Below are positions 29,873-44,392 of a DNA stretch of 64,000 bases, piece by piece. Below the pieces are notes generated by a model that ran no database searches, was not told the DNA's origin, and worked only from the letters and a program-made list of their open reading frames with translations. The number at the start of each line of letters is the position of its first letter. The stretch's first letter is position 1. The position numbers were made by a program, and so were the translations under genes. This DNA comes from Pseudomonas grimontii (GTDB lineage: Bacteria; Pseudomonadota; Gammaproteobacteria; Pseudomonadales; Pseudomonadaceae), in the NCBI RefSeq assembly GCF_007858185.1, contig NZ_VFES01000001.1, positions 248,001 through 312,000 of the forward strand. Direction: 5' to 3'.

Positions 29873-31335
29873 TGTCTCTAAGCCTGAACAAGATTTTTGC
29901 CCACGCCGGCCGCGATCTGCTGATTCGCGAGTTGACCCTGGACAGCCGTAACGTGCGCGCTGGCGACCTGTTCCTGGCGGTGCCGGGCGGCAAGTACGAT
30001 GGCCGTGCGCACATCGCCGATGCGTTGCAGCGCGGCGCGGCTGCCGTGGCTTATGAGGTGGAAGGCGCCACCGTGCTGCCGATCACCGACGTGCCGCTGA
30101 TTCCGGTCAAGGGTTTGGCCAAGCAGCTGTCCGATATTGCCGGGCGCTTTTATGGCGACCCGAGCCGCCACCTCAACCTGGTGGGCGTGACGGGCACCAA
30201 TGGCAAGACCAGCGTGACCCAATTGGTCGCCCAGGCCCTCGACCTGCTGGGCCAGCACTGCGGCATCGTCGGCACCCTGGGCACCGGTTTTTATGGCGCG
30301 CTGCAAAGCGGCCTGCACACCACGCCGAACCCTATCGCCGTGCAAGCGACCCTGGCCGACCTGAAGAAGGCCGGTGCCAAGGCGGTTGCCATGGAAGTAT
30401 CGTCCCACGGCCTGGACCAGGGCCGCGTCACCGCCCTGGCCTTTGATGTAGCGGTGATGACCAACCTGTCCCGCGATCACCTGGATTATCACGGCACCAT
30501 GGAGGCGTATGCCGCCGCCAAGGCCAAGCTGTTTGCCTGGAATGACCTCAAGTGCCGGGTGGTCAACCTGGACGACGCCTTTGGTCGCCAATTGGCTGCG
30601 CAAGACAGCGAAGCGCGCCTGATCACCTACAGCCTGGAAGACTCCAGCGCGTACTTGTATTGCCGTGAAGCCCAATTCAATGACGAAGGCGTGCGCGCTA
30701 CGCTGGTGACGCCTCAGGGCGAGCACCACTTGCGCAGCACCCTGCTTGGGCGTTTCAACCTGAGCAACGTCCTCGCCGCCATCGGCGCGTTGCTCGGCCT
30801 GGATTACGCCCTCGACGAAATCCTCAAGGTACTGCCGAAGCTGGACGGCCCGGCCGGTCGCATGCAGCGCCTGGGCGGCGGTACTCAACCGCTGGTGGTG
30901 GTCGATTACGCCCATACCCCGGACGCCCTGGAAAAAGTCCTCGAAGCCCTGCGCCCTCACGCCAAGGGCAAATTGCTTTGCCTGTTCGGCTGCGGTGGTG
31001 ATCGTGATCGCGGCAAGCGTCCGTTGATGGCCGAGATCGTCGAGCGCTTGGCCGATGGTGTGCTCGTGACCGACGACAACCCGCGCAGCGAAGACCCGAG
31101 CCGGATTTTCGAGGACATTCGCACCGGCTTCAAAGACGCGTCCAAGGCCACCTTCGTCGCCGGTCGCGGTGCGGCAATCGCCCAGTTGATCGCCAGTGCC
31201 AGCGCTGACGACGTGGTCGTGCTGGCCGGTAAGGGGCATGAGGATTACCAGGAAATCAATGGCGAGCGTCATGCGTTCTCCGATCTGGTCGAGGCCGATC
31301 ACGCCTTGACCGCCTGGGAGGTTGCCCATGCTTAA
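29872..31335 (+). CDS. murE: MurE, UDP-MurNAc-tripeptide synthetase (meso-DAP adding)
   Basis: 487 residues. ATP-binding loop VTGTNGKTSVTQL near residue 107 and the amino-acid recognition motif D402-N-P-R405, which marks the meso-diaminopimelate-adding type of Gram-negative bacteria. VEVSSHGLDQ and the carbamylated-lysine region are also present. It catalyses the third amino-acid addition in the cytoplasm. It overlaps murF by 8 bp. Confidence 0.97.
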
Positions 31336-32698
31336 GGCGATGACGTTCAGCGAACTGACCCAAGCCTTGTCGGCCCGCGTACTGTCGAGCGATTGCAGCT
31401 TCAGCGGCGTGAGCATCGACAGCCGGGCGATTAAACCGGGGCAACTGTTTGTCGCCCTGGCCGGCCCGCGTTTCGACGGTCACGACTACCTCAACGAAGT
31501 CGCCGCCAAAGGTGCCGTAGGTGCCTTGGTACAGCGCGAAGTAGCCGATTCCACCTTGCCGCAACTGCTGGTCGCCGATACCCGCCTGGCCCTCGGCCAA
31601 CTGGGGGCGCTGAACCGCGCCGCTTTCGATAAGCCCGTTGCCGCCATCACCGGCTCCAGCGGCAAGACCACGGTCAAGGAACTGCTCGCCGGTGTCCTGC
31701 GTACGCGCGGCCCCGTGTTGGCGACCCGTGGCAACCTGAACAATGATTTCGGCGCTCCGCTGACCCTGCTCGAACTGGCCCCGGAACACACGGCGGCGGT
31801 GATCGAGCTGGGGGCTTCGCGTATCGGCGAAATCGCCTACACCGTGGCGCTGACCAAGCCCCACGTTGCGATTATCAACAACGCCGGTACTGCCCACGTT
31901 GGCGAATTCGGCGGCCCGGAAAAAATCGTCGAAGCCAAGGGCGAGATCCTTGAGGGCCTCGATGCATCGGGCACCGCAGTCTTGAACCTGGACGACAAGG
32001 CCTTTGAGACCTGGCGTGTACGCGCCGCCGGTCGCAAGGTCCTGACGTTTGCCGTGCTTAACGCAGCGGCTGATTTCCATGCATCCAACATCACCGTCGA
32101 TGCCCGTGGCTGCCCGTCCTTCACCTTGCATACCCCGCAAGGTGACGAACACGTGCAACTGAATTTGTTGGGCAACCATAACGTCGCCAATGCTTTGGCC
32201 GCCGCCGCTGCCGCCCATGCCTTAGGCGTGTCGCTGTTCGGTATCGCTACAGGCCTGGGCGCGGTGCAACCGGTCAAGGGCCGTACCGTGGCGCAGTTGG
32301 CAACCAACGGCATGCGTGTGATTGATGACACCTACAACGCCAACCCATCTTCCGTTAATGCCGCTGTAGACCTGCTCAAGGGTTTTGACGGTCGCAAGGT
32401 GCTGGTACTGGGTGATATCGGCGAATTGGGCGACTGGGCTGAACAAGGCCACCGCGAAGTCGGCGCCTATGCCGCAGGCAAAGTCGACGCCCTCTATGCC
32501 GTTGGCGCGAACATGGCTCATGCGGTAAGCGCCTTCGGCCCCGGTGCGCGACATTTCGCAACCCAGGCCGAGCTGATCCAGGCGCTGGGCGTGGCAGAAC
32601 AAGACAAACACACAACCATTTTGATCAAGGGATCGCGCAGCGCGGTGATGGAAAACGTCGTCGCGGCCTTGTGTGGCTCAAGTACGGAGAAACATTAA
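31328..32698 (+). CDS. murF: MurF, UDP-MurNAc-tripeptide-D-Ala-D-Ala ligase
   Basis: 456 residues from ATG 31328 ([10 protein letters not shown]); an in-frame TTG at 31322 is less likely. P-loop [13 protein letters not shown] near residue 108, [15 protein letters not shown], and the C-terminal [11 protein letters not shown] block are typical. It adds D-Ala-D-Ala made by the Ddl encoded downstream. The stop overlaps the mraY start as TAATG. Confidence 0.97.
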   Translation: MLKAMTFSELTQALSARVLSSDCSFSGVSIDSRAIKPGQLFVALAGPRFDGHDYLNEVAAKGAVGALVQREVADSTLPQLLVADTRLALGQLGALNRAAFDKPVAAITGSSGKTTVKELLAGVLRTRGPVLATRGNLNNDFGAPLTLLELAPEHTAAVIELGASRIGEIAYTVALTKPHVAIINNAGTAHVGEFGGPEKIVEAKGEILEGLDASGTAVLNLDDKAFETWRVRAAGRKVLTFAVLNAAADFHASNITVDARGCPSFTLHTPQGDEHVQLNLLGNHNVANALAAAAAAHALGVSLFGIATGLGAVQPVKGRTVAQLATNGMRVIDDTYNANPSSVNAAVDLLKGFDGRKVLVLGDIGELGDWAEQGHREVGAYAAGKVDALYAVGANMAHAVSAFGPGARHFATQAELIQALGVAEQDKHTTILIKGSRSAVMENVVAALCGSSTEKH

Positions 32699-33780
32699 TG
32701 CTGCTGCTGCTGGCTGAGTATCTGCAACAGTTCCACAAAGGCTTCGCGGTCTTTCAGTACCTGACCCTGCGCGGGATCCTGGGTGTGCTGACTGCGCTGT
32801 CTTTGTCGCTGTTTTTGGGGCCGTGGATGATCCGCACCCTGCAGAACCTGCAAATTGGTCAATCGGTTCGTAATGACGGCCCGCAGTCGCACCTGTCCAA
32901 GTCCGGCACCCCGACCATGGGCGGCGCGCTGATCCTGTCGTCCATCGGTATCAGCACCTTGCTGTGGGCCGACCTGCACAACCGCTACGTGTGGGTGGTG
33001 TTGCTGGTGACCCTGCTGTTCGGCGCCATCGGCTGGGTCGATGACTACCGCAAAGTGATCGAGAAAAACTCCAAGGGGCTGCCAAGCCGCTGGAAGTATT
33101 TCTGGCAGTCGGTGTTCGGCCTTGCCGCCGCGATCTTCCTGTACACCACTGCGCCAAGCGCGGTGGAAACCACCTTGATCATCCCGATGCTCAAGGACGC
33201 CAGTATTCCTCTGGGCATCGGCTTCGTGGTGCTGACTTACTTCGTGATCGTCGGCTCCAGCAACGCGGTGAACCTGACCGACGGCCTCGACGGCCTCGCG
33301 ATCATGCCGACGGTGATGGTAGGCGGCGCGCTGGGCATCTTCTGCTACCTGTCGGGTAACGTGAAATTCGCTGAGTACCTGCTGATCCCCTACGTGCCGG
33401 GCGCGGGTGAGCTGATCGTGTTCTGCGGCGCATTGATCGGTGCTGGCCTGGGCTTCCTGTGGTTCAACACCTACCCCGCACAAGTCTTCATGGGTGACGT
33501 CGGCGCACTGGCGCTGGGCGCGGCCCTGGGCACCATCGCGGTGATCGTTCGCCAGGAAATCGTGTTGTTCATCATGGGCGGTGTGTTCGTGATGGAAACC
33601 CTGTCGGTGGTCATCCAGGTGGCGTCCTTCAAGTTGACCGGGCGCCGCGTGTTCCGCATGGCGCCGATTCACCACCACTTTGAACTCAAGGGCTGGCCTG
33701 AGCCGCGTGTGATTGTCCGTTTCTGGATCATCACCGTGATTCTGGTACTGGTCGGCCTTGCCACCCTGAAACTGAGGTAG
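32698..33780 (+). CDS. mraY: MraY, phospho-MurNAc-pentapeptide transferase
   Basis: A 360-residue polytopic membrane enzyme with about ten helices. The Mg-binding DD in [23 protein letters not shown], and the C-terminal [14 protein letters not shown] histidine motif are diagnostic. It makes lipid I from UDP-MurNAc-pentapeptide and undecaprenyl phosphate. Confidence 0.97.
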   Translation: MLLLLAEYLQQFHKGFAVFQYLTLRGILGVLTALSLSLFLGPWMIRTLQNLQIGQSVRNDGPQSHLSKSGTPTMGGALILSSIGISTLLWADLHNRYVWVVLLVTLLFGAIGWVDDYRKVIEKNSKGLPSRWKYFWQSVFGLAAAIFLYTTAPSAVETTLIIPMLKDASIPLGIGFVVLTYFVIVGSSNAVNLTDGLDGLAIMPTVMVGGALGIFCYLSGNVKFAEYLLIPYVPGAGELIVFCGALIGAGLGFLWFNTYPAQVFMGDVGALALGAALGTIAVIVRQEIVLFIMGGVFVMETLSVVIQVASFKLTGRRVFRMAPIHHHFELKGWPEPRVIVRFWIITVILVLVGLATLKLR

Positions 33781-33786
33781 AAACGA

Positions 33787-35133
33787 GTGTCCCTGATCGC
33801 TTCAGACCACTTCCGCATCGTTGTCGGCCTCGGCAAGAGCGGCATGTCCCTGGTTCGCTTCCTGGCGAACCGGGGCACGTCGTTTGCCGTGGCCGATACG
33901 CGGGAAAATCCACCGGAGCTGGTCACGCTGCGCCGTGACTACCCGCACGTGGAAGTGCGTTGTGGCGAGCTGGATGTCGAGTTTCTGTGCCGCGCCGATG
34001 AGCTCTACGTGAGCCCGGGCCTGGCCCTGGCGACACCGGCCCTGCAAGCCGCAGCGGCCCGTGGCGTGAAGCTGTCCGGCGACATCGACCTGTTCGCGCG
34101 TAATGCGAAGGCGCCGATCGTGGCCATCAGCGGTTCCAACGCGAAAAGCACCGTGACCACCCTGGTCGGCGAGATGGCGATAGCGGCCGGCAAGCGCGTG
34201 GCCGTGGGCGGTAACCTCGGCACGCCGGCGCTGGACCTGCTCAGCGACGACATCGAGCTGTACGTGATGGAGCTGTCGAGCTTCCAGCTGGAAACCACCC
34301 ACGACCTGGGCGCTGAAGTGGCCACCGTGTTGAACGTCAGCGAAGACCACATGGACCGCTACAGCGGCCTGCCGGCCTACCACCTGGCCAAGCACCGGAT
34401 CTTCCGCGGCGCCAAGCAATTTGTGGTCAACCGCCAGGATGCACTGAGCCGTCCGCTGATGGGCGAGGGCATGCCATGCTGGACTTTCGGCCTGAGCAAA
34501 CCCGACTTCAAGGCCTTCGGCATTCGTGAAGAGAACGGCGAGAAATACCTGGCCTTCGAATTCCAGAACCTGATGCCGGTGCGCGAGCTGAAAATCCGTG
34601 GCGCGCACAACCAGTCCAACGCCCTGGCGGCGTTGGCGCTCGGCCACGCAGTTGGTTTGCCATTTGATGCGATGCTCTCAAGCCTGCGCACGTTCGGCGG
34701 CCTTGAGCACCGCTGCCAGTGGGTGCGCGACCTCAATGGCGTCAGCTATTACAACGACTCCAAGGCCACCAACGTGGGGGCTGCCCTGGCTGCTATCGAA
34801 GGCCTGGGTGCCGATATCGAAGGCAAACTGGTGCTGATCGCCGGTGGCGACGGCAAGGGTGCCGATTTCAAAGACCTCAAGGCACCGGTGGCTGCGCATT
34901 GCCGCGCCGTGGTGTTGATGGGCCGCGATTCCGATTTGATCGCCGCCGCGCTGGGCGACGCCGTGCTACAGGTGCGCGCCACCTCCCTGGACGACGCCAT
35001 CGCCCAGTGCAAAGCCCTGGCCCAGCCAGGCGATGCGGTACTGCTGTCGCCGGCGTGCGCCAGTTTCGACATGTTCAAGAACTACGAAGAGCGCGGCCAG
35101 TTGTTCGCCCGCGCCGTGGAGGGCTTGGCATGA
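33787..35133 (+). CDS. murD: MurD, UDP-MurNAc-L-Ala-D-Glu ligase
   Basis: 448 residues with a GTG start six bases after mraY. N-terminal Rossmann-like VGLGKSGMSLVRFL, and ATP loop ISGSNAKSTVTTL near residue 117. This GSNAKS form replaces the more common GTNGKS and is, to my knowledge, the normal pseudomonad variant. YNDSKATNVGA and the C-terminal LLSPACASFDMFKNYEERG are present. The stop overlaps ftsW as ATGA. Confidence 0.96.
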   Translation: MSLIASDHFRIVVGLGKSGMSLVRFLANRGTSFAVADTRENPPELVTLRRDYPHVEVRCGELDVEFLCRADELYVSPGLALATPALQAAAARGVKLSGDIDLFARNAKAPIVAISGSNAKSTVTTLVGEMAIAAGKRVAVGGNLGTPALDLLSDDIELYVMELSSFQLETTHDLGAEVATVLNVSEDHMDRYSGLPAYHLAKHRIFRGAKQFVVNRQDALSRPLMGEGMPCWTFGLSKPDFKAFGIREENGEKYLAFEFQNLMPVRELKIRGAHNQSNALAALALGHAVGLPFDAMLSSLRTFGGLEHRCQWVRDLNGVSYYNDSKATNVGAALAAIEGLGADIEGKLVLIAGGDGKGADFKDLKAPVAAHCRAVVLMGRDSDLIAAALGDAVLQVRATSLDDAIAQCKALAQPGDAVLLSPACASFDMFKNYEERGQLFARAVEGLA

Positions 35134-36353
35134 GCATTGATTTCAGAAACATCATCAAGCCATACCCGTCGCCGATCATTACCGGGCGTGGCATCGACCT
35201 TGATTTCCCGATGCTCGCCGGTTGCCTCGCGCTGCTGGGCCTGGGCCTTGTGATGATCACCTCGGCCTCTTCCGAAGTGGCCGCCGTGCAGTCGGGCAAC
35301 ACCCTGTACATGATGATCCGTCACCTGGTGTACCTGATCATCGGCTTGGGCACGTGCATCGTGACCATGATGATCCCCATCGCCACCTGGCAACGCCTGG
35401 GTTGGCTGATGCTGATCGGCGCGTTCGGCTTGCTGATCATGGTGATCCTGCCCGGCATCGGCCGCGAGGTGAACGGCTCGATGCGCTGGATCGGCTTCGG
35501 CGCGTTCAACGTGCAGCCGTCGGAAATCGCCAAGGTGTTCGTGGTGATCTACCTGGCCGGTTACCTGGTGCGTCGCCAGAAAGAAGTGCGCGAAAGCTGG
35601 ATGGGCTTCTTCAAGCCATTCATCGTGCTGCTGCCCATGGCCGGCCTGTTGCTGATGGAACCCGACTTCGGCGCCACCGTCGTGATGATGGCCGCGGCGG
35701 CGGCGATGCTGTTCCTCGGCGGCGTGGGCTTGTTCCGCTTCAGCCTGATGGTAGTGCTGGCGGTGGCTGCGGTGACCATCCTGGTACAGGCGCAACCCTA
35801 CCGGATGGCGCGTCTGATCACCTTTACCGACCCCTGGTCCGACCAGTTCGGCTCCGGCTACCAATTGACCCAGGCATTGATCGCCTTCGGTCGCGGCGAA
35901 TGGCTGGGCGTGGGCCTGGGCAACAGCGTGCAGAAGCAGTTCTACCTGCCGGAAGCGCACACCGACTTCGTGTTCTCCGTACTCGCCGAAGAACTCGGCG
36001 TGGTCGGCTCGCTGTGCACCGTCGCGCTGTTCGTGTTCGTGTGTGTACGCGGCATGTACATCGGCTTGTGGGCCGAGAGGGCCAAACAGTATTTCGCCGC
36101 TTACGTGGCGTACGGCTTGTCGTTCCTGTGGATCGGCCAGTTCCTGATCAACATCGGGGTGAACGTCGGCCTGCTGCCGACCAAGGGCCTGACCTTGCCG
36201 TTCCTCAGTTACGGCGGCAGTTCGTTGGTGATCTGCTGCGCCTGTCTTGGCTTGTTGCTGCGCATCGAGTGGGAGAGTCGAACCCACCTGGGCAGCGAAG
36301 AGATGGAGTTCAGCGAGAGCGACTTCGCCGAGGAGCCGACCCATGGGCGCTAA
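35130..36353 (+). CDS. ftsW: FtsW, septal peptidoglycan polymerase (SEDS)
   Basis: 407 residues from ATG 35130 with about ten transmembrane helices. SEDS signatures include FGAFNVQPSEIAKV, the putative catalytic Asp region LLMEPDFGATVVM, and LPFLSYGGSSLV near the C-terminus. It polymerises glycan strands at the septum with FtsI. The gene overlaps murG by 11 bp. Confidence 0.96.
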   Translation: MSIDFRNIIKPYPSPIITGRGIDLDFPMLAGCLALLGLGLVMITSASSEVAAVQSGNTLYMMIRHLVYLIIGLGTCIVTMMIPIATWQRLGWLMLIGAFGLLIMVILPGIGREVNGSMRWIGFGAFNVQPSEIAKVFVVIYLAGYLVRRQKEVRESWMGFFKPFIVLLPMAGLLLMEPDFGATVVMMAAAAAMLFLGGVGLFRFSLMVVLAVAAVTILVQAQPYRMARLITFTDPWSDQFGSGYQLTQALIAFGRGEWLGVGLGNSVQKQFYLPEAHTDFVFSVLAEELGVVGSLCTVALFVFVCVRGMYIGLWAERAKQYFAAYVAYGLSFLWIGQFLINIGVNVGLLPTKGLTLPFLSYGGSSLVICCACLGLLLRIEWESRTHLGSEEMEFSESDFAEEPTHGR

Positions 36354-37405
36354 CGTGCTGATCATGGCCGGCGGCACCGGGGGGCATGTGTTCCCGGCCC
36401 TGGCGTGCGCGCGGGAATTCCAGAACCGTGGCTACACCGTGCACTGGCTGGGTACTCCGCGCGGCATCGAAAACGAACTGGTGCCGAATGCCGGCTTGTC
36501 GCTGCATCTGATCAACGTCACGGGCCTGCGCGGCAAGGGCAAATTGTCCCTGCTCAAGGCACCGTTCGTATTACTCAAGGCGGTGTGGCAGGCGCGCAAG
36601 GTCATCCGTGAATTGCAGCCGGTGTGTGTGCTCGGCTTCGGTGGTTATGTGACCGGCCCGGGTGGCGTCGCCGCCAGGCTTGCTGGCGTGCCGGTGATCG
36701 TGCACGAGCAGAACGCCGTGGCCGGTACCGCCAACCGTTTGCTGGTGCCGTTGGCTGCACGGGTGTGTGAAGCGTTTCCCAACACCTTCAGTGTGTCGGA
36801 TAAGCGCCGTACCACCGGCAACCCGGTGCGTACCGAGCTGTTTATGGACATTGCCCGCGAAGCACTGGCGGGGCGCAAGGCGCACCTGCTGATCCTGGGC
36901 GGAAGCCTGGGCGCCGAGCCGCTGAATAAATTGCTGCCGCAAGCCGTGGCGCAACTCCCTGTGGAATTGCGCCCGGAGATCTTCCACCAGGCCGGCAAGA
37001 ACCACGATGAAGTCACCGCCACGCGTTATCGCGAGGCCGGTGTGGAGGCCAATGTGCAGCCCTTCATCAAAGACATGGCCCATGCCTATGGCTGGGCCGA
37101 CCTGGTGGTCTGTCGCGCTGGTGCGCTGACCGTCAGTGAACTGGCCGCCGCCGGTCTGCCGTCCTTGCTGGTGCCTTTGCCCCATGCCATCGACGATCAC
37201 CAGACCCGCAACGCCGAATATTTGGCCGGGGAGGGCGCTGCCTTCCTGCTGCCGCAAAGAACGACTGGCGCCGCCGATTTGGCCGCACGCCTGACCGAGG
37301 TTTTGATGCAACCGGAACGACTCAACAACATGGCGAGCACCGCAAGCCGCCTGGCCAAACCTGACGCAACCCGCACCGTGGTCGATATCTGCCTGGAGGT
37401 GGCCC

Positions 37406-37413
<8 letters not shown>
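36343..37413 (+). CDS. murG: MurG, lipid II synthase
   Basis: 356 residues starting [20 protein letters not shown] at ATG 36343; the upstream in-frame extension lies inside ftsW and is not a start. [24 protein letters not shown] and [15 protein letters not shown] are the GT28 family blocks that bind lipid I and UDP-GlcNAc. Peripheral membrane enzyme. The stop overlaps murC by 8 bp. Confidence 0.97.
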
Positions 37414-39804
<2,391 letters not shown>

Positions 39805-39808
39805 GGAC

Positions 39809-40678
39809 ATGAAAGGCGCATCGCTTCGTCATCAGCCCCCACAAGCACCGAGCCGCAAGCCGGTGCCACGGGGTGCCAGTCGAATGGTGGCTAAAGAGCC
39901 GATGTCGGCGCGCCTGCCGAAAGCCAACTTTGGTTTCCTCAAGGCGCTGTACTGGCCGGTGTTGCTGGTGGTGCTGGGCTTCGGCACCTACGAAGGCGCG
40001 CAGCGTCTATTGCCGTATGCCGACCGGCCGATCACCAAGATCAGCGTGCAGGGCGACTTGAGCTACATCAGTCAGCAAGCGGTGCAGCAGCGCATCGGCC
40101 CGTACCTGGCGGCGAGCTTCTTCACCATCGACCTGGCCGGTATGCGCCGGGAGCTGGAGCAGATGCCGTGGATCGCCCACGCCGAAGTCCGCCGTGTGTG
40201 GCCGGACCAGGTGACGATCCGCCTGGAAGAACAACTGCCCGTGGCCCGTTGGGGTGATGAGGCGCTGTTGAACAACCAGGGCCAGGCGTTCACCCCGCGT
40301 GAGCTGGCTAACTACGAGCACCTGCCGCAGTTGTTCGGGCCGCAGCGGGCGCAGCAGCAAGTGATGCAGCAGTACCAGGCCTTGAGCCAGATGCTGCGGC
40401 CAATGGGCTTCTCCATTGCACGCCTGGAATTGCGTGAACGGGGGAGCTGGTTTTTGACGACCGGGGCAGGCAGTTCCGGCCCGGGCATCCAGTTGTTGCT
40501 TGGACGCGACCGCTTGGTGGAAAAGATGCGCCGCTTCATCGCCATCTATGACAAGACCTTGAAAGAACAGATTACGAACATTGCGAGCGTCGACCTGCGT
40601 TACGCCAACGGCCTTGCCGTCGGCTGGCGTGAACCGGCTGCGCCCACGGCAGCGCAACCCGCTGTCGCGAAGAATTAA
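39809..40678 (+). CDS. ftsQ: FtsQ, divisome assembly protein
   Basis: 289 residues: a basic Pro-rich cytoplasmic tail, one membrane helix ([17 protein letters not shown], about 51-67), then the POTRA domain ([18 protein letters not shown]) and beta domain ([23 protein letters not shown]). It links FtsA/FtsZ-side proteins with FtsBL. ATG 39809 follows AAGGA closely. Confidence 0.94.
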   Translation: MKGASLRHQPPQAPSRKPVPRGASRMVAKEPMSARLPKANFGFLKALYWPVLLVVLGFGTYEGAQRLLPYADRPITKISVQGDLSYISQQAVQQRIGPYLAASFFTIDLAGMRRELEQMPWIAHAEVRRVWPDQVTIRLEEQLPVARWGDEALLNNQGQAFTPRELANYEHLPQLFGPQRAQQQVMQQYQALSQMLRPMGFSIARLELRERGSWFLTTGAGSSGPGIQLLLGRDRLVEKMRRFIAIYDKTLKEQITNIASVDLRYANGLAVGWREPAAPTAAQPAVAKN

Positions 40679-40693
40679 GAAGAGGCAGGACCC

Positions 40694-41956
40694 ATGGCAA
40701 ACGTGCAAAGCGGCAAAATGATCGTCGGTCTCGATATCGGCACCTCCAAGGTGGTGGCGCTGGTGGGCGAGGTCGGGGAAGACGGCACGATCGAAATCGT
40801 CGGTATTGGCACGCATCCGTCCCGGGGCCTGAAGAAGGGCGTGGTGGTCAACATCGAGTCCACCGTGCAATCGATCCAGCGCGCCATCGAAGAAGCGCAG
40901 CTGATGGCCGGTTGCCGGATTCACTCGGCGTTCGTCGGCGTGGCCGGTAACCATATCCGCAGCCTGAACTCCCACGGCATCGTGGCGATCCGCGACCGTG
41001 AAGTCAGCGCGGCCGACCTTGAACGCGTCCTCGACGCCGCCCAGGCCGTGGCGATCCCGGCTGACCAGCGCGTGCTGCACACCCTGCCGCAGGACTATGT
41101 GATCGATAACCAGGAAGGCGTTCGCGAGCCCCTGGGCATGTCGGGCGTACGTCTGGAAGCCAAGGTCCACGTGGTGACCTGTGCCGTCAACGCCGCACAG
41201 AACATTGAAAAATGCGTGCGCCGCTGCGGGCTGGAAATCGACGACATCATTCTCGAGCAGCTTGCCTCCGCGTATTCGGTACTGACCGACGACGAAAAAG
41301 AACTGGGCGTGTGCCTGGTGGACATCGGCGGCGGCACCACCGACATCGCGATCTTCACCGAGGGTGCGATCCGTCACACCGCGGTGATCCCGATTGCCGG
41401 CGACCAGGTGACCAACGACATCGCCATGGCGCTGCGTACGCCGACCCAGTACGCCGAAGAAATCAAGATCCGCTACGCCTGCGCCCTGGCCAAGTTGGCC
41501 GGTGCCGGTGAAACCATCAAGGTGCCGAGCGTGGGCGACCGTCCACCGCGCGAGCTGTCGCGCCAGGCCCTGGCCGAAGTGGTCGAACCGCGCTACGACG
41601 AGCTGTTCACCCTGATCCAGGCTGAACTGCGCCGCAGCGGCTACGAAGATTTGATCCCGGCCGGCATCGTGCTGACCGGTGGCACCTCGAAGATGGAAGG
41701 CGCGGTCGAACTGGCCGAGGAAATCTTCCACATGCCCGTACGCCTGGGTGTTCCCCATGGTGTGAAAGGCCTGGGCGACGTGGTGCGCAACCCGATTTAT
41801 TCCACCGGTGTGGGCTTGCTGTTGTACGGGCTGCAAAAGCAGACCGACGGCATTTCCCTGTCGGGCCCGAGCAACCGTGACAGCTACCGCAGCGACGACG
41901 AGGCCAAGGCACCGTTGTTCGAGCGGCTGCAGGCTTGGGTTAAAGGGAACTTCTGA
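40694..41956 (+). CDS. ftsA: FtsA, actin-like membrane anchor of the Z-ring
   Basis: 420 residues of the actin/Hsp70 fold: phosphate-1 loop VGLDIGTSKVVALVG, phosphate-2 loop CLVDIGGGTTDIAIF near residue 210, and adenosine motif GIVLTGGTSKMEG. The C-terminal amphipathic helix reads FERLQAWVKGNF and tethers it to the inner membrane. The 1C domain lies at about 85-165. Confidence 0.97.
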   Translation: MANVQSGKMIVGLDIGTSKVVALVGEVGEDGTIEIVGIGTHPSRGLKKGVVVNIESTVQSIQRAIEEAQLMAGCRIHSAFVGVAGNHIRSLNSHGIVAIRDREVSAADLERVLDAAQAVAIPADQRVLHTLPQDYVIDNQEGVREPLGMSGVRLEAKVHVVTCAVNAAQNIEKCVRRCGLEIDDIILEQLASAYSVLTDDEKELGVCLVDIGGGTTDIAIFTEGAIRHTAVIPIAGDQVTNDIAMALRTPTQYAEEIKIRYACALAKLAGAGETIKVPSVGDRPPRELSRQALAEVVEPRYDELFTLIQAELRRSGYEDLIPAGIVLTGGTSKMEGAVELAEEIFHMPVRLGVPHGVKGLGDVVRNPIYSTGVGLLLYGLQKQTDGISLSGPSNRDSYRSDDEAKAPLFERLQAWVKGNF

Positions 41957-41959
41957 CGA

Positions 41960-42030
41960 AGTTGGCTTCAAGCGACAAGTTACAAGCTTCAAGCTTGCGG
42001 CTCATGGCTTGCAACTTGGAGCTGCTGTAA
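41960..42030. repeat. CAAGCTT/GCTTGC-rich repeat in the ftsA-ftsZ spacer
   Basis: Short direct and inverted copies of GCTTCAAGC, ACAAGCTTCAAGCTTGC and GGCTTGCAACTTGGAGC fill most of the 117-bp spacer. Similar CTGCAAGCTGCAAG and CGCTTGAAGC text appears at 53985-54015 and 54100-54127 before and around another promoter. It looks like a dispersed intergenic repeat family, possibly forming mRNA hairpins. Confidence 0.5.
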
Positions 42031-42073
42031 AGCAGTAGGCGAAAAAACTAGAGAAAACGAAAGGAGAGGGAAC

Positions 42074-43270
42074 ATGTTCGAACTCGTAGACAACATCCCC
42101 GCCAGCCCGGTCATCAAAGTGATCGGTGTCGGCGGTGGCGGCGGCAACGCTGTCAACCATATGGTCAAGAGCAACATTGAAGGCGTTGAATTCATCTGCG
42201 CCAACACTGATGCCCAGGCGCTGAAAAGCATCGGCGCGCGGACCATCCTGCAATTGGGCACAGCCGTGACCAAAGGCCTCGGCGCTGGCGCCAATCCGGA
42301 AGTCGGCCGTCAAGCCGCGCTGGAAGACCGCGAGCGTATTGCAGAAGTGCTGCAGGGCACCAACATGGTGTTCATCACCACTGGCATGGGCGGCGGTACC
42401 GGTACCGGTGCAGCGCCAATCATTGCCGAAGTGGCCAAGGAAATGGGGATTCTGACCGTCGCAGTCGTGACTCGTCCGTTCCCGTTCGAAGGTCGCAAGC
42501 GCATGCAGATCGCCGACGAAGGTATCCGTCTGCTGTCTGAAAGCGTCGACTCGTTGATCACCATTCCCAACGAGAAACTGCTGACCATCCTGGGCAAGGA
42601 CGCAAGCCTGCTGTCCGCGTTCGCCAAGGCTGACGACGTACTGGCCGGTGCCGTTCGCGGTATCTCCGACATCATCAAGCGTCCGGGCATGATCAACGTC
42701 GACTTTGCCGACGTACGTACTGTCATGAGCGAAATGGGCATGGCGATGATGGGCACTGGCTGCGCCAGCGGTCCTAACCGTGCACGCGAAGCCACTGAAG
42801 CGGCCATTCGCAACCCGCTGCTGGAAGACGTGAACCTGCAAGGCGCACGCGGCATCCTGGTGAACATCACCGCCGGTCCTGACCTGTCCCTGGGTGAGTA
42901 CTCCGACGTGGGTAGCATCATCGAAGCCTTCGCTTCCGAGCACGCCATGGTCAAAGTCGGTACCGTTATCGATCCGGACATGCGCGACGAACTGCACGTG
43001 ACCGTGGTTGCTACCGGCCTGGGCGCGAAAATCGAGAAGCCTGTGAAGGTCATCGACAATACCGTTCATACCAGCCACGCCAGCCAAGCGGCTGCCGCTC
43101 CAGCGCCTTCGCGCCAGGAACTGCCGTCGGTGAACTACCGTGACCTGGACCGTCCGACCGTGATGCGCAACCAGGCTCAGGCCGGTGCTGCGGCGTCCCG
43201 TAGCCCGAATCCGCAAGATGATCTGGACTACCTGGACATCCCGGCATTCCTGCGTCGTCAGGCCGATTAA
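42074..43270 (+). CDS. ftsZ: FtsZ, tubulin-like division GTPase
   Basis: 398 residues. GTP-binding tubulin signature [16 protein letters not shown] near residue 106, N-terminal [16 protein letters not shown], and the T7-loop synergy residues in [12 protein letters not shown] flexible linker leads to the conserved C-terminal peptide [14 protein letters not shown] that binds FtsA and ZipA. GGAG lies shortly before ATG 42074. It is separated from ftsA by a repeat-filled spacer. Confidence 0.98.
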   Translation: MFELVDNIPASPVIKVIGVGGGGGNAVNHMVKSNIEGVEFICANTDAQALKSIGARTILQLGTAVTKGLGAGANPEVGRQAALEDRERIAEVLQGTNMVFITTGMGGGTGTGAAPIIAEVAKEMGILTVAVVTRPFPFEGRKRMQIADEGIRLLSESVDSLITIPNEKLLTILGKDASLLSAFAKADDVLAGAVRGISDIIKRPGMINVDFADVRTVMSEMGMAMMGTGCASGPNRAREATEAAIRNPLLEDVNLQGARGILVNITAGPDLSLGEYSDVGSIIEAFASEHAMVKVGTVIDPDMRDELHVTVVATGLGAKIEKPVKVIDNTVHTSHASQAAAAPAPSRQELPSVNYRDLDRPTVMRNQAQAGAAASRSPNPQDDLDYLDIPAFLRRQAD

Positions 43271-43301
43271 TGGAATGTATCAGGGCTATGAAGGTGATTG
43301 G

Positions 43302-43330
43302 TGTTCAGCAAAGGTCTGGTCTGCTATTAT
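43302..43330 (+). promoter_or_regulatory. Candidate lpxC promoter with extended -10
   Basis: TGCTATTAT at 43322-43330 is an extended -10 element (TGn plus TATTAT), with a weak -35 TGTTCA at 43302-43307, 17 bp upstream. It would give lpxC its own transcript apart from ftsZ read-through. Confidence 0.5.
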
Positions 43331-43346
43331 CGCCAGCCTTTGTTGA

Positions 43347-44294
<948 letters not shown>

Positions 44295-44320
44295 GTAACA
44301 ACTCTCTTTCTTTAGTTTTT

Positions 44321-44347
44321 AAAGGCTGCCTTCGGGTGGCCTTTTTT
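44321..44347 (+). terminator. Intrinsic terminator of lpxC
   Basis: AAAGGCTGCC, loop TTCG, GGTGGCCTTT (two G-U pairs) followed by six T. It ends the dcw-lpxC transcripts. Confidence 0.9.
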
Positions 44348-44378
44348 ATGGCTGCGGGTCAGACACTGTGGATAACGA

Positions 44379-44392
44379 GCGAGCTTGCTCGC
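44379..44392. repeat. Single REP-like palindrome
   Basis: GCGAGCTTGCTCGC, a 6-bp inverted repeat around TT, flanked by GCCAC. It matches the GTGGCGAGC/GCTTGCTCGC style of REP cores in fluorescent pseudomonads. It lies at the lpxC/diguanylate cyclase junction. Confidence 0.55.

Noticed and set aside
40007..41992. A 661-codon minus-strand open frame
   Set aside because: It covers ftsQ and ftsA in antisense and has no recognisable protein features.
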